A program made the translations under genes and the position numbers. Source: Pogonophryne albipinna (Eukaryota > Chordata > Actinopteri > Perciformes > Artedidraconidae). Taken from it: a DNA stretch of 64,000 nucleotides. The notes beneath the pieces are model-generated. The model saw only the letters and a program-made list of their open reading frames with translations. It searched no databases and was not told the origin of the DNA. Location: the NCBI GenBank assembly GCA_028583405.1, contig CM053256.1:24463325-24527324 (forward strand), read 5' to 3'. Shown here piece after piece: positions 36,771-49,363 of the stretch (position 1 is its first letter; each line of letters begins with the position of its first letter).

Positions 36771-39700
36771 ATACGTGTGTGCCATTGTGCATACATGCAT
36801 ATGTTGTGGGGTCCATGTGGGCTATTAGGGAATGAGGGCTACTACAGTTTCCTGTCAGTGTGGATTGACCTCACACTGTCTTTAGCCTGCTTCCTGTTTC
36901 AGCCTCATGATGGCTCTGCCAGTGCGACAAAAAAGTGTAATTAATAAAACATGTTTATGTTACTGACACATATTAGGTGGGATACAGCATTGTGGTTATG
37001 ATAAGACTTGATGTTTGGATAATTTATTCTTTCATTTAGAATAACATTTCATAATGCTTAAGACTATTTCAACCTAGATATTGTCACAGCCTAGATAGGC
37101 CCCTGTTTCTACAGTTGATCAGTTGATAAAACTATTATATCCTCTCAGGCCCACATGGCTTAAAAAATCAGTTTAGATCATCTCAAATGCAGTTTTTGTA
37201 GTTCATGTAATGTTTTGGACAAATAAGGATTTAGCCCAGCAGTGACTTTAACCTTACTTTTTCTCTTGGCAGACAGGAGATGTGCACAGCAACTGACTCT
37301 ATGTTAATTGGGGTAAATATATAGATCATAGGCTGCAGTTTTCTGTGAAAGAACTGGGCCGCTGGAGAAAGAAGAGCAGATTTTCGTAATTAACCACATA
37401 ACCTGTTTTTTTGCATTTTGTTAATGCTAATGATTAAAATTTTTTAGAAAATGGTTCATTTAGAAGTAAATAAGTATGCTTTTTCATATGTTTAAACGAC
37501 TGGAGGTGCAGAATAAGAACATATTGTCTGCTTCTGATTGTCCTCTCCATGTGATAATTCCATTTGGAGAAATATTCCCCAGACTCACTTTTAATTTGAG
37601 GTGATGTCAAGTAAAGTACACTGTGTGCAATGTCTTATAGGTGCACTGCAAGTGTGTAACTTCCAGGTACAGGAAGTTGGTTGATTATCAGAACAAAACT
37701 GGCCTCTGTGGCTCCTGGGTCCTAGCTGCTGACTCATGGTTCACAGCAGAGCTCTCAACATGACCCCAGTTAAAGAGGCAGTCATGGCCTCACTGGCTAC
37801 TCTCCTCTGGGAGACATAAAGCACCATTTGTAGCCTCCATGCTTCCATTGTGTGTCAGCACAGTTACAGCCCATCAGTAACACTGATGGCTGTTGGGCGA
37901 TGTCACATAGGCCAGTACATGATGTGTGATTGTGAAGCCTTTTGAATTACATTCAAAATGTTAAATACTTCATTAGTAGGTTTTAAGATGATTATCACAT
38001 CCGTACAACATATGAGATGTTTCCTGTGATTCCATGCTCTATTGCAGATAAAGAAAGCACATCGCCTTTGCAGTGCTTGATGCCTTTTATTTTATTATCT
38101 TAAAAAAAGGAAATATTTGAAATATCAGCCTATAACTGCTGAGTCAGTGTCATTCTTCATTGCCTTGCAAACCTCCATTTACTTTTTGTATGCTGCCTAC
38201 TTATGTCAAGGCAGTCTGAATTTGTAACAGTCATGGGATCATTACGGGCAATAAAATCCTTTATCTTCTTATCCCTTCTATTTTGTGTGTTTCACCTGTA
38301 AATGTGCACATATGCAACACTGATTCCCAATCCCAATGATATCTTCCTATTCAGTCCCTCATAACTGCTGAGTACCAAACACACTCGTTGTTTCTGCTAT
38401 TTCACACTGTTAGTCTGAGGAGATCACAGACATCCGGCAGCTCGGAGCTTCACGAGGAGGCTGTAATGTGGTGGTAGTTTGTGAAATCCCTCACATTTCT
38501 GTACAAGCGCCCTGTCGCGACCAACCAGTAAGTCACTAGTTCAGTGACAAGGACATGATCTCCCACTGACTTCCCACCCATCAGCACTGACATGTGTAAT
38601 GCAATGCAATTAGACAACTCATTTATCTTGTACTCCACGTCTCCACCCATGCACCCCAATAATAATTCTTGTTTGATCTGTGTGCTGGTGCAAATACTAA
38701 ACAAGACGTGCTCCAGGTTTTTAGCCCCTGTGATCGTTTGTTGGGTTTCTCCCACAGCAGTTATTACTTTGTATCACCCAGAGCTTCTGCTCCAGCCAGT
38801 CCCTGAGATAAGCAGTTGTGGTTTAGGCTTTTGGTTACAAATCCAGCCTTTGAACAACTGCAGCCTCTAACTGCACAGACCAGCTCAGTTTAGTTCAGTT
38901 AATCTAGAAATAACATATCAGTCAATTCTTATTTGATTCAAGGCTTACTGAAAAAAAGACGATCCACAGTCCCAGTGATGGTGAGGCAGCATTCAGAGCT
39001 CGCTCTCACTAATAACAGTAATGCACTGACTCAGCACTGGGACTGTAAAGGCAGGGAGTGGGTGGGGTTGATGGCGAGGGGCTGCAGTAGCTCTTGGCCG
39101 CCCAACTGGCCGTCTGGCCTGTCAATCATTTGGCTAGCTTCTAGTCTTTTCAGACACACTTAGATTTAACTTAAAGTTGCTCTTTTTTTTAACTAGACAG
39201 GTGTGGTCATGTGGCTCAGGCATGAGTGAGTTAAGCTTTTTTTTCTAACCAAATAACAATAAACACAAATAAACCATATCAAGTCGCAACAGCATGCTTA
39301 GCTTAGCGTGTGTGTGCGTGTGTGTGTGTGTTTCTGTCTGTATATGTGTGGTAGTGATCAGGGCTCCTGTCTGCTCCTGGATTTATGAGGCTAATGGTGA
39401 GCTGGCTGCTGGGACTGCAGTATAGAGCAGATAAAGGCACAACATTACAGAGCAGGACAAACCTCCATCTCCCCGGTCCGTAACAGAAGCAACATGTTAT
39501 TCCTTTCCATTTATCTTACCAAAGTGCATTAACTGCAATAGCATTCTCTACTTACTCTAGCCTCGGTCGTCATGTAGCAGCTGAGTACTCCAGAAACAAT
39601 AGTTTAATAATAATGTACAGCATCATAGGAAATAATTCGATTTTGCTTATTTTCAACATGGAAAACATGCATACTAGATTTGTCCAAGGAAAATCTTAGT

Positions 39701-40182
39701 CGACTAACATTTATATGATTTTGTCTACTTATCAATAAGTTTAATCTACAATAGCAGATTTGAAGGGTAGAATTTGGACTCTCACATTCAAAATGTATGA
39801 CAACAATGAAAAATAAACATCACATATTTACATTTCAACTATATCAAAAGGCTGCTGCATGTGTACAATATTTCATATTTCACCTCATTAACATGGTGTC
39901 CATGGTGTTTATCAATATGGTCGCTGTGGGGTGAAAAATCAAACCCCCAAATATGTTGATTTATTTGAATTTGTTCAAAACAGACGAGTTGGGACTTTAT
40001 GAAACACCCAATAACATTCTGAATGTAAAATGATTTTCACCCAGCAACAGCGATATGTTACATCTTCACATATCAAACACCCGCATCGCTCCATACCAGC
40101 TCATCATAGGTTTTAGAAGACACCCTGTGCCTGTCAACCTCCATTCCAAAAATATTGACACCCGTCTTTTTCTTCCCTGCAG

Positions 40183-40442
40183 GTTATGTGGGTATGCAAC
40201 TTGTGCCGAAAACAACAAGAAATCCTCACCAAGTCGGGAGCGTGGTTCTACGGCCCGGAGCCCGGTCAGGTACGGGGTGTGTTTGAGGGCGGGCCGCAGG
40301 GGAAGAAGGCCAAACTGCAGGACCCGTCTCTCTACCCCTACCAGGGAGCCCCAGGGGACCTGACACCAGGGTCAGACAGAAGCAGACCTCACGGCGGGCT
40401 CCTGCCCAGACAGGCTTCCCTTGACAACGGATCGGGGCTGAG
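40183..40442 (+). CDS. rims2: rims2 exon: end of zinc finger, SGAW motif and linker (260 bp)
   Basis: The acceptor TTCCCTGCAG (40182) is followed by VMWVCNLCRKQQEILTKSG; the donor GTACGC starts at 40443. The exon supplies the fourth cysteine pair (CNLC) and the SGAWFY motif, which in the RIM/rabphilin family contacts Rab3. The following linker (EGGPQGKKAKLQD, YQGAPGDLTPGSDRSRPHG, LLPRQASLDNGSG) aligns with mammalian RIM2 as I recall it (EEAPQEKKPKLHE, FQGPSGDLS, RSHGLTRQDSIKNGSG). It does not fit RIM1, which settles the paralogue as RIM2. The length is 86 codons plus two bases, so it begins in phase 0 and ends in phase 2. The open frame running on to 40605 is intronic read-through. The next exon is beyond the window. 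Confidence 0.97.
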
Positions 40443-40545
40443 GTACGCATCCACATACAGCTCAGCTCTATATGTGGGAGAATACACCTACATGCTCCAT
40501 ATGAGTCGTTTTTATTATTGTGTACAGCCAAGAACATGGTTTGAT

Positions 40546-41083
40546 CAGAGTGGAAGAAGTACTCAGATCTTGTACTCTAGTAAAAGTAGAAGTACCATAG
40601 TGTAATTCTCTGATATAAGTAAAAGTCCTGCATTCAAATGTTACTCAAGTAAAAGTACAAAAGTATCAAAATATACTTTAAGTACTGAAAGTAAAAATAC
40701 TCATAATGCAAATTGGCCCATTACAGAATCATATATCATATGTTTTGATTATAATGATTGATCATGAAAGTGTTCTCAAAGCTGGTGAAGGTGCAGCTAG
40801 TGTGAATGACTTTGTATACTGCAGGGTAGCTGGTGGATTTACTCCAGGTGGAACTAAAGTCTGATTTAACACTTGGTTATATTTCACATCATTCATCCAG
40901 ATCTGCAAAGTAACTAAAGGGATTAAATAAGTGTCGTAAAGTAGAAGTACACATTTACCTCTGAACTGTAGTGGAGTAGAAGTACAAAGTATCACAAAAT
41001 GTAAATAGTCTAGTAAAGTACAAGTCCCTCAAAATTGTACTTAAGTACAGTACTTGAGTAAATGTACTTGACACCGACCGCTG
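40546..41083. mobile_element. hAT-like MITE of the AAGTAC-rich family, empty of piggyBac inserts
   Basis: It starts CAGAGTGGAAGAAGTACTCA, just 103 bp after the zinc-finger exon, and runs through repeated AAGTA/TACTT motifs to a terminus near GTACTTGACACCGACCGCTG. The same family is at 51602-53044 and 60712-61567, in the other orientation. No convincing 8-bp TSD was found, so the right limit is approximate. It contains an intact TTAA (within ACTTTAAGTACTG) with no insert. Confidence 0.65.
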
Positions 41084-41142
41084 TTTATACATCACATAAG
41101 ATCTCATGATGCCAATTACTGCCTGAGAGCCTTTTAGCTTTA

Positions 41143-41480
41143 CGGCCCGTCCACACAGCGGCGTGCGTTGACGCTTGCCGGCGGGCGTGTCTGACACTCG
41201 ACCAACAACCAATCACATGAATCTCCCGCCCCAGACACACAAGCACGCGGTTTGATTGGCTAGAGCTTGTACTGGCATATGATTCGATTGGCTGACGCCT
41301 CCGTCGAGGCGTCAAAAGTTGAACATTGCTCAACTTTTGAAGCGAGCAACGCCAGCAACGCCAGCAACGCTCCACGTCGCTTCCCAAAATGCAGTTCGGC
41401 TAAAAATGACGTCACCCCATTCAAAGTGAATGGGCAGAAGCGTTGGAAGCTTCAACGCACGCCGCTGTGTGGACGGGCCG
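41143..41480. mobile_element. Harbinger-like MITE with TTA target duplication
   Basis: The ends are inverted for more than 25 bp (CGGCCCGTCCACACAGCGGC at the left, GCCGCTGTGTGGACGGGCCG at the right). TTA is present on both sides (41140-41142 and 41481-41483). A 3-bp TTA/TAA duplication suits PIF/Harbinger. The centre has a second inverted stretch (CAAAAGTTGAACATTGCTCAACTTTTG) and four repeats of GCAACGCCA. No transposase. Confidence 0.8.
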
Positions 41481-41685
41481 TTACTCCTGATATACAGTAT
41501 GCAGCCATTGTATATGTAGTGCAGAACAGTGATTCAGACCTAGAATAAGAGACATGTCTCCAAGTCCAGTCAAGACCTCATATAAAACGGCTTGTACATG
41601 GAGCCCATGAGGCCTATAAAGAGGACAGAGACACAGATAATGTTTCTGGCACTAACTCAGCAATTCTACAGAAGTCAACCACCCA

Positions 41686-41867
<182 letters not shown>

Positions 41868-44800
41868 CAAGACCAAGCCCTATAATGCACGTGAATTGAG
41901 CTTTTTAAAGATTATTTTGGAGTAGAAAAGCAGGAGCAGGCTGAATTTCAGTGCTGAACGTTGTGGTCCATTTCTCGTGTGCCCCTTCTGAGCAGAACTC
42001 TCTCAGACACTGACACCACGGACATGCTGTGTTTGTGAATCTTATATCTGGTTTACTATTTCTTGATACTTCTGTGAAATAGGGAAGTTACTTCGATGTC
42101 TACATGGGGGCTCCGTCCCCTTTCTTCTGCCAAGAAGAAAGAGGACACACTATAGAAATGTGTGGAGCAGAGAGCCATTTCAGACAACTTCTACTGTGTC
42201 CTTGTTTGCTCAGATGTAAGGTAGCATTTGTTTGTCTAAGACCATGCTTATACCAGACTAGACTTATTATAGACTAATTAGGACAGAATGTATAACATTG
42301 TCTTCAGTATGGGACAACAAACCTATGATCAGTAAAGTTAAGTCATTTAGGAGGCGATGATTCTCTTAGTGAACATATCCCCTATTTCTCTTTCGTCTAT
42401 CCTCATCCAGCCCATATCCCTGTTACTTCTCTCTGCTGACCTTGTAAGTGTACATCTGGTGGGCCATATCCCCTTCAAACAGTGCACACGCCAGTATGTT
42501 TGGAGACACAACTCATTATTTCTGTGTCCTCTCTCTGTCAGAGCAACCTTGTTTCCACCTTCCAATATACGCTGAAGCTGCAAACATGGTAGTTCTTTTG
42601 GAGAAAAAAATCAACTTGATATAATGGCCAGATATTTCCCTCCAAATGGATGCTTTGACGGATATGTCTCACATGCCTGCCCATTATCCAGCAGTGTGTC
42701 CGAGATGAGTGTACATTTGAGTGCTTTCACAGTGTAATGAGGCTACGTTACAGCTATGCAAAGTTCTCTAAATATTTGATATAAATCTAATGTAGACATA
42801 TCACACACATTACTCCTGTGTTCCTATGTTATCCTTCAACCGTTATGTTTCTATACTTAGAACACACCGCACAGCAGCACAATAAAGAGCAGAGCATCAT
42901 CTGTGACTGCGAATTGTAATCAAGGCTACACTTCTATAAACATTTAAGAGTGATGCAGGGAAACAGCATTTTGTGTCTCTGTGCAACTGGAGTACATATC
43001 CATCGTCTCTCCGCAAATGGCTGGCTGCTTTAAGGTGGTTTTAATGGATGATCAGACCGACTATAGATCAGACTACAGATCAGACTGCTCCAAGCATTCA
43101 GGCAACCAGTCACTTTCTGTTCCAGTCCAGGCCCTTGCCATTGTATATTAATTGATTACATGGCTGGAGAGGTGGAGGTAATACCGAGGAGCGATTCTTG
43201 CTTTGGCATTGCCTACATACGCAGTGACACAACAAGAAACTGGCTGTCGAAATATTTATGGGAAAATGCTGATGATGGATAGCAGAGAGTCCATAAATAG
43301 AACTCCCACTGCATAAGCACCAAAACCCACTTTCATTAATCTTAAAGAATGTTTAAATTAACTCCTGGATCTGTTCTGCTACAGAAAGGAGGGGGAAAAG
43401 CTGACAGTCTATTTATAAGGGGAAATAACTTGGGGAAGGCTTCTAATTTATCTTGGTCTCTAAGGTGTCATTTGAATGAACACACAGATATGCTGGGACA
43501 GCTGCAGTGTTGGGTGAGGCTGATGAAACAACAATGATTACTGGGATTGGAATATACTTGCCGGTGGAATTTCTTCAGATTCTGCATTTTTGAAACACAC
43601 TTAGCGGATCCTGCCAGAAATGTTAGAAAAGGAACACACTCTGTCCGGACCGGCCCTTTGACATTAAGCCAGTCCAGCTTTGCACAGTTCAGTTTATCAT
43701 TGCTGAATGGAACTACTGTACCCAAACAGGCCCCATAATGCAGCCAGGAGGAGGAGTTGCCAGTTCAGTTTTTTATGGTTTTCATGATTATTCCTATCAT
43801 TTAGTATCATGTTTACTGACATGGGATGATGATTTTGCAGAATCTAAACTTTGCAATAGAGTGCTGCACGATTGAGCCCGGGAATGTGTTAGCATTTTGT
43901 AATTTGCGGTTCCTTCGTCTTTCAGTAGGTTTTTTTAATGGGGTTTGTCACGCCTGATATAAGGTCTGTGGTAACAGCGAACTTAAAATATACGTATTTT
44001 CCTGCATGAGAGTTTAGATACGTCAGTAAATACCTCACACGAGCATTTTTAAGCTTCTGGCTATTGCATTAATGCTTCAAAATTAATATAGAACATTATC
44101 GTGTTGAACAAACCCTGTAGTATGTAAAATGTTGTTTGCCAAAGTTGATCATCTCCTAAAGTCCAAAAGCCAATAAACATCCCTTTGCCATTCATCTAAT
44201 TTCTGGTTTGGCTTACAAACATGTGTTAACCTTACAACACATGGAGTCCAGTGTGCAAGCAACATGAGCGCTCAGACACAGAGAAAGACTTAAAACAAAT
44301 CCTTTTTAACTCAATATTGAGTAAATCACAAGTGAACACAACATGTCCATTATACCGTGATTCCCCTTTTCATTGTGAAACTGTATGTGTAGAACTTCAG
44401 TAAGTGAAGTAGCGCAGGACAGTTGGGTAATAACATGTTTAGTTTTTACTTTTATGTTGGGCTTATTTCATGCTGGGTCTTATTTTAATATTGTTATAGC
44501 AAAAATGTGTTATAGTCAAATTGATGCAATGTGTCATGCAAAGGTTTTCAGCATGCTTGAACATTTGCTCTACCAGGTGCTTGTTTTTGTAGGGAAGCGA
44601 TTAACCTGAGAATGGGGAATTTGGCAACTATAACTTACACAAGAACCAAGCATTGTAGCTGATTTAGTTTAAACACATGAGTTTTATTGAGTTATGCAGA
44701 GTCAATATCAACACACTGATAACGTTATCACTCTGCTATCTTCATTCTATACAGTTGTCATAATCCTTAAATAAAGTCTGCATTATTTAGTAACTAACTA

Positions 44801-45288
44801 ATTAATTGCTGAATAGCCACATATTCTGTTGGTTCGTATATTTTATCCCTCAGGACCATATTGAACATCTAACACAGAGACATGTTCCGGCTCAGGAAAT
44901 GTATTCTTATCAGAACTCATTTATAGGAACCCATCAGAAAGCTAATAGCTCCATGTTCAAGTACCACATCTATTGATTGTCCTGTCCTCGCTGCACATTT
45001 TTCAACTAATTTTGACACTTTTAAAGTTAGGCTACATGAAAAACAACTGACTGAACAAAATGAAAATAAGTAACCCCTTTGGGAAAAGCCCCTTATGTGT
45101 GCCCTTTACTCACAGGCAGACACTCAACCTTTCAGAGGTATTAGGACTGTCATCTGCTGTTACTGATGAGGAGCCGATATGGAATATAAAGGGATAACCC
45201 TCTCTCCCCTGTATCACTGTGCTTTATCAAACAGAATATGAAAAAGGATGGAGAGATGATGGCAAAGAGTGCGCAAATCAGCCGCGTA

Positions 45289-45346
45289 GTGTGTGTGTGT
45301 GCGCGCGCACGTGTGTGTGTGTGTGCGCGCACGTGTGTGTGTGTGT
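45289..45346. repeat. 58-bp alternating purine-pyrimidine tract (Z-DNA prone)
   Basis: An unbroken alternation of GT, GC and AC dinucleotides that includes GTGCGCGCGCACGTG and GTGCGCGCACGTG palindromes. It lies about 510 bp upstream of the alternative rims2 start codon. Such tracts readily form Z-DNA under negative supercoiling; an effect on the promoter is only inferred. Confidence 0.85.
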
Positions 45347-45399
45347 TAGCGCGGGTGTGTGCTCTTCATAGGCGACGGGTAATATGAGTTGAATGTGAG

Positions 45400-45856
45400 G
45401 CAGCAGCTGATGCGCCGGTAAGGGATGCTGCTGCTGCCGCTGCTGGCCGCCGTGTAGGATGCTTCTCCGCTCCTTCTTTCCTCTGGGCGCTCCTTCGCCT
45501 CTTCCTGCACACCGAGAAGAGATTTTTGCCACGGCGAGAAGAAGAAAAGGCTCGTTACCGGCACCACCTTATTTTTCTCGCTTCAAGTCCGAAGCATTAT
45601 GACCGAAGCCTCCCGCATGGAATGCGGCTCATCTGAGGACACTTTTTACCAGGAGCGGCCGGAGAAATATGGAACTTGATAGGTTTTTCTGCGTTTAATG
45701 CGCCCCCCGGGAAGATAATAATAATATCAAAAATACTGAGGAGGTATATATGTGTGCAGGGGGGCGTCCGAAGAGAGCGCAGGCTTTGGGATGTATTGTT
45801 GGTGAAAAGAAAAAGAGTGATCATTTACTGAGGATAAAAGCGAACGGAGGGGGAAA
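45400..45856 (+). promoter_or_regulatory. rims2: Candidate promoter and 5'UTR of the alternative rims2 first exon
   Basis: This stretch is richer in G, C and CpG than the rest of the intron (CTGCTGCTGCCGCTGCTGGC near 45428, GCGCCCCCCGGGAAG near 45701). It leads without an in-frame barrier into the ATG at 45857. No TATA box at a credible distance was seen, so the start site cannot be placed. Several upstream ATGs (for example near 45456, 45599 and 45618) would lie in the leader if transcription begins near 45400. Confidence 0.5.
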
Positions 45857-45978
45857 ATGCAGTTCGAGACATTGCGTCAGTTCTGTAGCTCGGTTTTATC
45901 ACATTTCAACGGGGCTTTCTCCGCGCCTCAGAACATCTTGCAGACGGAGCTGTTCGAGCAGGCTTTGAGCAACATCGG
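45857..45978 (+). CDS. rims2: rims2 alternative first exon (MQFETLRQF start)
   Basis: The ATG at 45857 opens a 40-codon frame, MQFETLRQFCSSVLSHFNGA then FSAPQNILQTELFEQALSNI, ending GG before the donor GTGAGT at 45979. No acceptor precedes it. It ends in phase 2, the same as the zinc-finger exon at 40442, so both can join the same downstream exon in frame. The start closely resembles the alternative N-terminus I recall for the mammalian RIM2 isoform (MQFETLRQVCNSVLSHFHG). Such an isoform (RIM2-beta type) lacks the Rab3/Munc13-binding zinc-finger region but keeps PDZ and C2 domains. The start codon was chosen by that homology and by the upstream GGGAAAATGC context. What remains uncertain is the extent of the 5'UTR. 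Confidence 0.9.
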
Positions 45979-46495
45979 GTGAGTGATTCCTTTGTAAAGA
46001 AATGCCCTGATTTATGAGCAAGGGCTTCCCCGTTGGTATGTCAAACGAGTATTGGGGGGGGGGGGGGGTGTTGCGTTTATCGATCGGCAGCCAGCCTTCG
46101 TAATAACAACCTACAGCACAGTGCCGCCGCTCGCTGCAGATATTTCCTGGATGTATGATGGGGCCGATCAGCGATGCTGCCGCGGCACACGCAGCCTACC
46201 GCGGGGTGGGGGATAAAATGAACCGTTTAGGTATGTGACCATGCCGAGGTGTGACTGTGCTGTGCGCGTAGCCGTGCATGCCAGTTTGCGCGTGCGGCCC
46301 AGTGCACCGCTGCTGCAGCATGTGTGCTATACTGTCTCTGCTGTGCCTAAGAGGAGGGTGTATGTGCAACAAAAATGATAAGTCCAAAGCTCGAATTTAG
46401 TGGAAACGCCAACCTCCCCAACACACCTGCACATACAGTCAAACACCTACACAGGCCATTATGTTTTTTGAGTAGGCTACATTATGAGTAAGGGA

Positions 46496-46635
46496 AAGGC
46501 AAGGCAAGGCAAGTTCATTTATATAGCACCTTTCAACACAAGGCAATTCAAGGTGCTTTACAAAAATGAAAGACATTCAGACAAAGGCATTTAAAAACAG
46601 TCATTAAAAAGAAAAGATAATAAAAGAAACACAGT
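46496..46635 (-). mobile_element. LINE 3' tail fragment, same family as the LINE at 5665
   Basis: AAGGCAAGGCAAGTTCATTT, the TATAGCACCTTTCAAC stretch, and then AAAGACATTCAGACAAAG and GCATTTAAAAACAGTCATTA match 5665-5785 closely. It is a 5'-truncated dead insertion about 520 bp downstream of the alternative first exon donor. Confidence 0.85.
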
Positions 46636-46999
46636 ATTCCTAACATGACAAGTTAGAGGTGGTAAAATGTTGTCTCATCTGCAGAAAACCATGAATTACC
46701 ATGCGTTGCATAAACAAAATTACCACTGAATAAAGAAACCTCATACTTAGAATATAATCATTATTATTATCTCACGAATAGCATTTGACTAGCCTTTTAG
46801 CGGCAGTGTTACTGTAATACAAGCTTCCTGTACTTTTACATTTGCTGTAGAAAATTGCTTGTGTTGTGTGTAGAGATAGAAAGAGAGAGAGGTAGAGACG
46901 GGGAGAGTAAGTGAGTAGGGAGAGAGACAGAAGTTAGATCTCACTTATGCATTGGAGCATATTATGATTAGTCTGCTAAATGCTCCATTCCCCCGCAGA

Positions 47000-47290
47000 G
47001 AGGCCCCCGGTCATATGGCCAGGCATGGCCGTTAGACACATTTTGCAGACTGCAGAATGGCTTCAAACTTGCAAAACAGACCGGCGTTCCTGCAGGGCCG
47101 GGAGAACACGCAGGCCTCCCTTCATTTCTTGATATAGGAGCAGGCCCCATATCTCCACACCATGCACTGTCTGTCTCCGGGGACTGCAAGTCTTTTTCTC
47201 TTGTCCCCCAACCTACCGTCAGAAATAATTTACAGCATTGCTGGGCTCTCTGCCACCTCACATTACATGGCCAGAACACTCAGCCACTGG
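47000..47290. other. Possible conserved non-coding element
   Basis: A high-complexity, GC-moderate block (CCCCCGGTCATATGGCC to GGCCAGAACACTC) with no repeat signature. A 103-codon minus-strand frame spans it, but has no recognisable domain and no clear splice sites. Included as a candidate only. Confidence 0.22.
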
Positions 47291-48982
47291 AAGGGCTGAA
47301 CAGGGGGCTCTGTGCCTGGAAACTGTGATCCAGCAATCATCACATCTGACTGATTAAAGTGAACTTATTTTCCATCACTAGCCATTTTTTGTACTTCTTC
47401 CCTGTCTCTGAATTGTAGTCAATGACTGGACTGCTAAATTACCATATTGTTATAAATAGTTGACAGCTAACTAGTAATACATGTGCTATCATTTTCAATG
47501 CAGCTTTATCCTTTCTGGGTCTGTACTCACTGGTAAAAAGCGACGACAATCCAACTCTCTGCAAACCAGCAGTGTGCTAGAAGCTTGGCCATCCATTCGA
47601 TCAAGGCTGTTTTTGTATGAGTCTCTCTCTTTCTCTCTGTGTCTCTCTCTTTCTTGCCCAAGCCTGCTAATGGGCTGTATGCTTTTAGATCCAGCTGCCA
47701 TGTTTTATGCATGTGTGCGTCAGGAGAGGTCCTAATGGGGTGTGGGGATCTGTTCTTAGAAGGCCTGAATGGGTTTGAATTGAGTGGTCACTACATTTAA
47801 ACTGCAACCATACTCAGCCCCCCTTCACTCTTATAGTACAAACACATACACACAACCCCGACCCCCCCACCCCCACCCAGCCTTATGCCAGCTCTTTGTG
47901 CTTGCTTCCCTGAAATGCCTGAGACCAAAGTGTGTCTGTTGTTGGACTTATGTATGAAGCGATAGCAGGGACGTTATCGAGTTTGTTGTACACGTCATAG
48001 GCTTTTCCCAGATGAGCCTTTTGCAAAGTGTGTGATGCTATAAGTGGGGATATGAATAGCTGCATTGGATTTTCTGCATAGATGCAATGTACTGAAAGCA
48101 GCACACTGTTACAAATCCGGCATTAAATGAAAACCCATATTGCTGCTGTTTAATGATTCCAAACAGGTAGCACGATCTTGGGTGTAATTTTAGTGAGTCA
48201 TCCTCAAAGCTGTTTACTTTATCCCACTGTCTTATATATCGTTGGTCTGCAGTGACATCTTATTTGCAGCTGTGCAATTCCCCATTTTAAAAAGCATATG
48301 TGGTAAAGTGTGTACACTCACAGGCTGGAGGAAAACTAACTTGTTTCCACATCTGTCCTCTACACTGAGAGTTTCTCAGAAGTGGAACCCCCGACTCAAA
48401 TCTCCTCACTCATCCCGTCCAACAGTGGGGTTCCATAATGTTTGATGATGACGTATCGTCTCTGTTTGTTAATCCCGATCTCAGCAGGGCCTGATTGAAA
48501 AGATGAAGTAAGGCATGGAACAAGGGATTTTAATTCTAATACAATTATTATATGTCTGGAGACACATCTTTGCTTGTCTATGGAGTTTTGGTCTGCCATG
48601 AGATGTTCACACTTTTCAGGATTACTCATTTAGTTTGGCATCGTTTTCAACTCAACATGACTACAGTATATAGCATGCAATATCTGCACTATAGTGCATA
48701 CTCTAGTCTAACAATTACACGTGTAATTTAAACTACATTTGAAATCTGCTGGTTACAGACTGCAGAGAGTATTTCAATCCACATATAGTACAGAAAAGGT
48801 TACACAGTGCTGTAAAGCCAATTCATGGATGGGACCTAAAACAACTTCTTAAGGGAGGGGGGAGATCATCTTCTAACCAACAGCTCAAACTGAGTTTTAG
48901 TGTTGTAGAGTTGCTTCTCGTGATTGCATAGCAAGCTTATTTTTCTTTCCCCGCACTAGATCAAGCTAGTTAAACAATGTGT

Positions 48983-49363
48983 GGGTGTTTCTCAATGTCG
49001 AGGAAGGCTCCTCCAGAGCCACTATTTCAAGGATGCTACGTCATCGAGTCCCGCCGAAGGACTGTTCCAATGTCCAGGATCCTTGGAATTCTACAGAGGC
49101 CGGCGTCCTTCGTTCCGGGAAAATTCAAGGCTGCACACGGTCTTAAAATCCCCACAATGCTTTGCGCACGGACCAATTTCCAAAATCTTTGGCGGAAATC
49201 GTGCTCCATTTAAGGCGGGGCCTCTCACATGCTGCACACCTGTTAGCCTGTTCCACCATTCTTCATTTTCCGAGGCTAGGAAGGATTCTTGCCTCGCTTC
49301 TGAAGAACCTGACTCGGAAGCCATGTCCTACCAAGGAAGCGTCCTCGACATTGAGAAACACCC
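48983..49363. mobile_element. MITE with GGGTGTTTCTCAATGTCG inverted ends
   Basis: The left end GGGTGTTTCTCAATGTCGAG and the right end CTCGACATTGAGAAACACCC are exact inverted copies, flanked by TGTGT on both sides (48978-48982 and 49364-49368). The true TSD may be shorter. The 139-codon frame over it (48981-49400) comes from the MITE and is not a gene. It resembles Harbinger-like MITEs of fish. Confidence 0.85.

Noticed and set aside
45150..45532. Minus-strand frames rich in HTHT and RAHTH near the alternative promoter
   Set aside because: They translate the Z-DNA-prone tract and adjoining leader sequence on the wrong strand.
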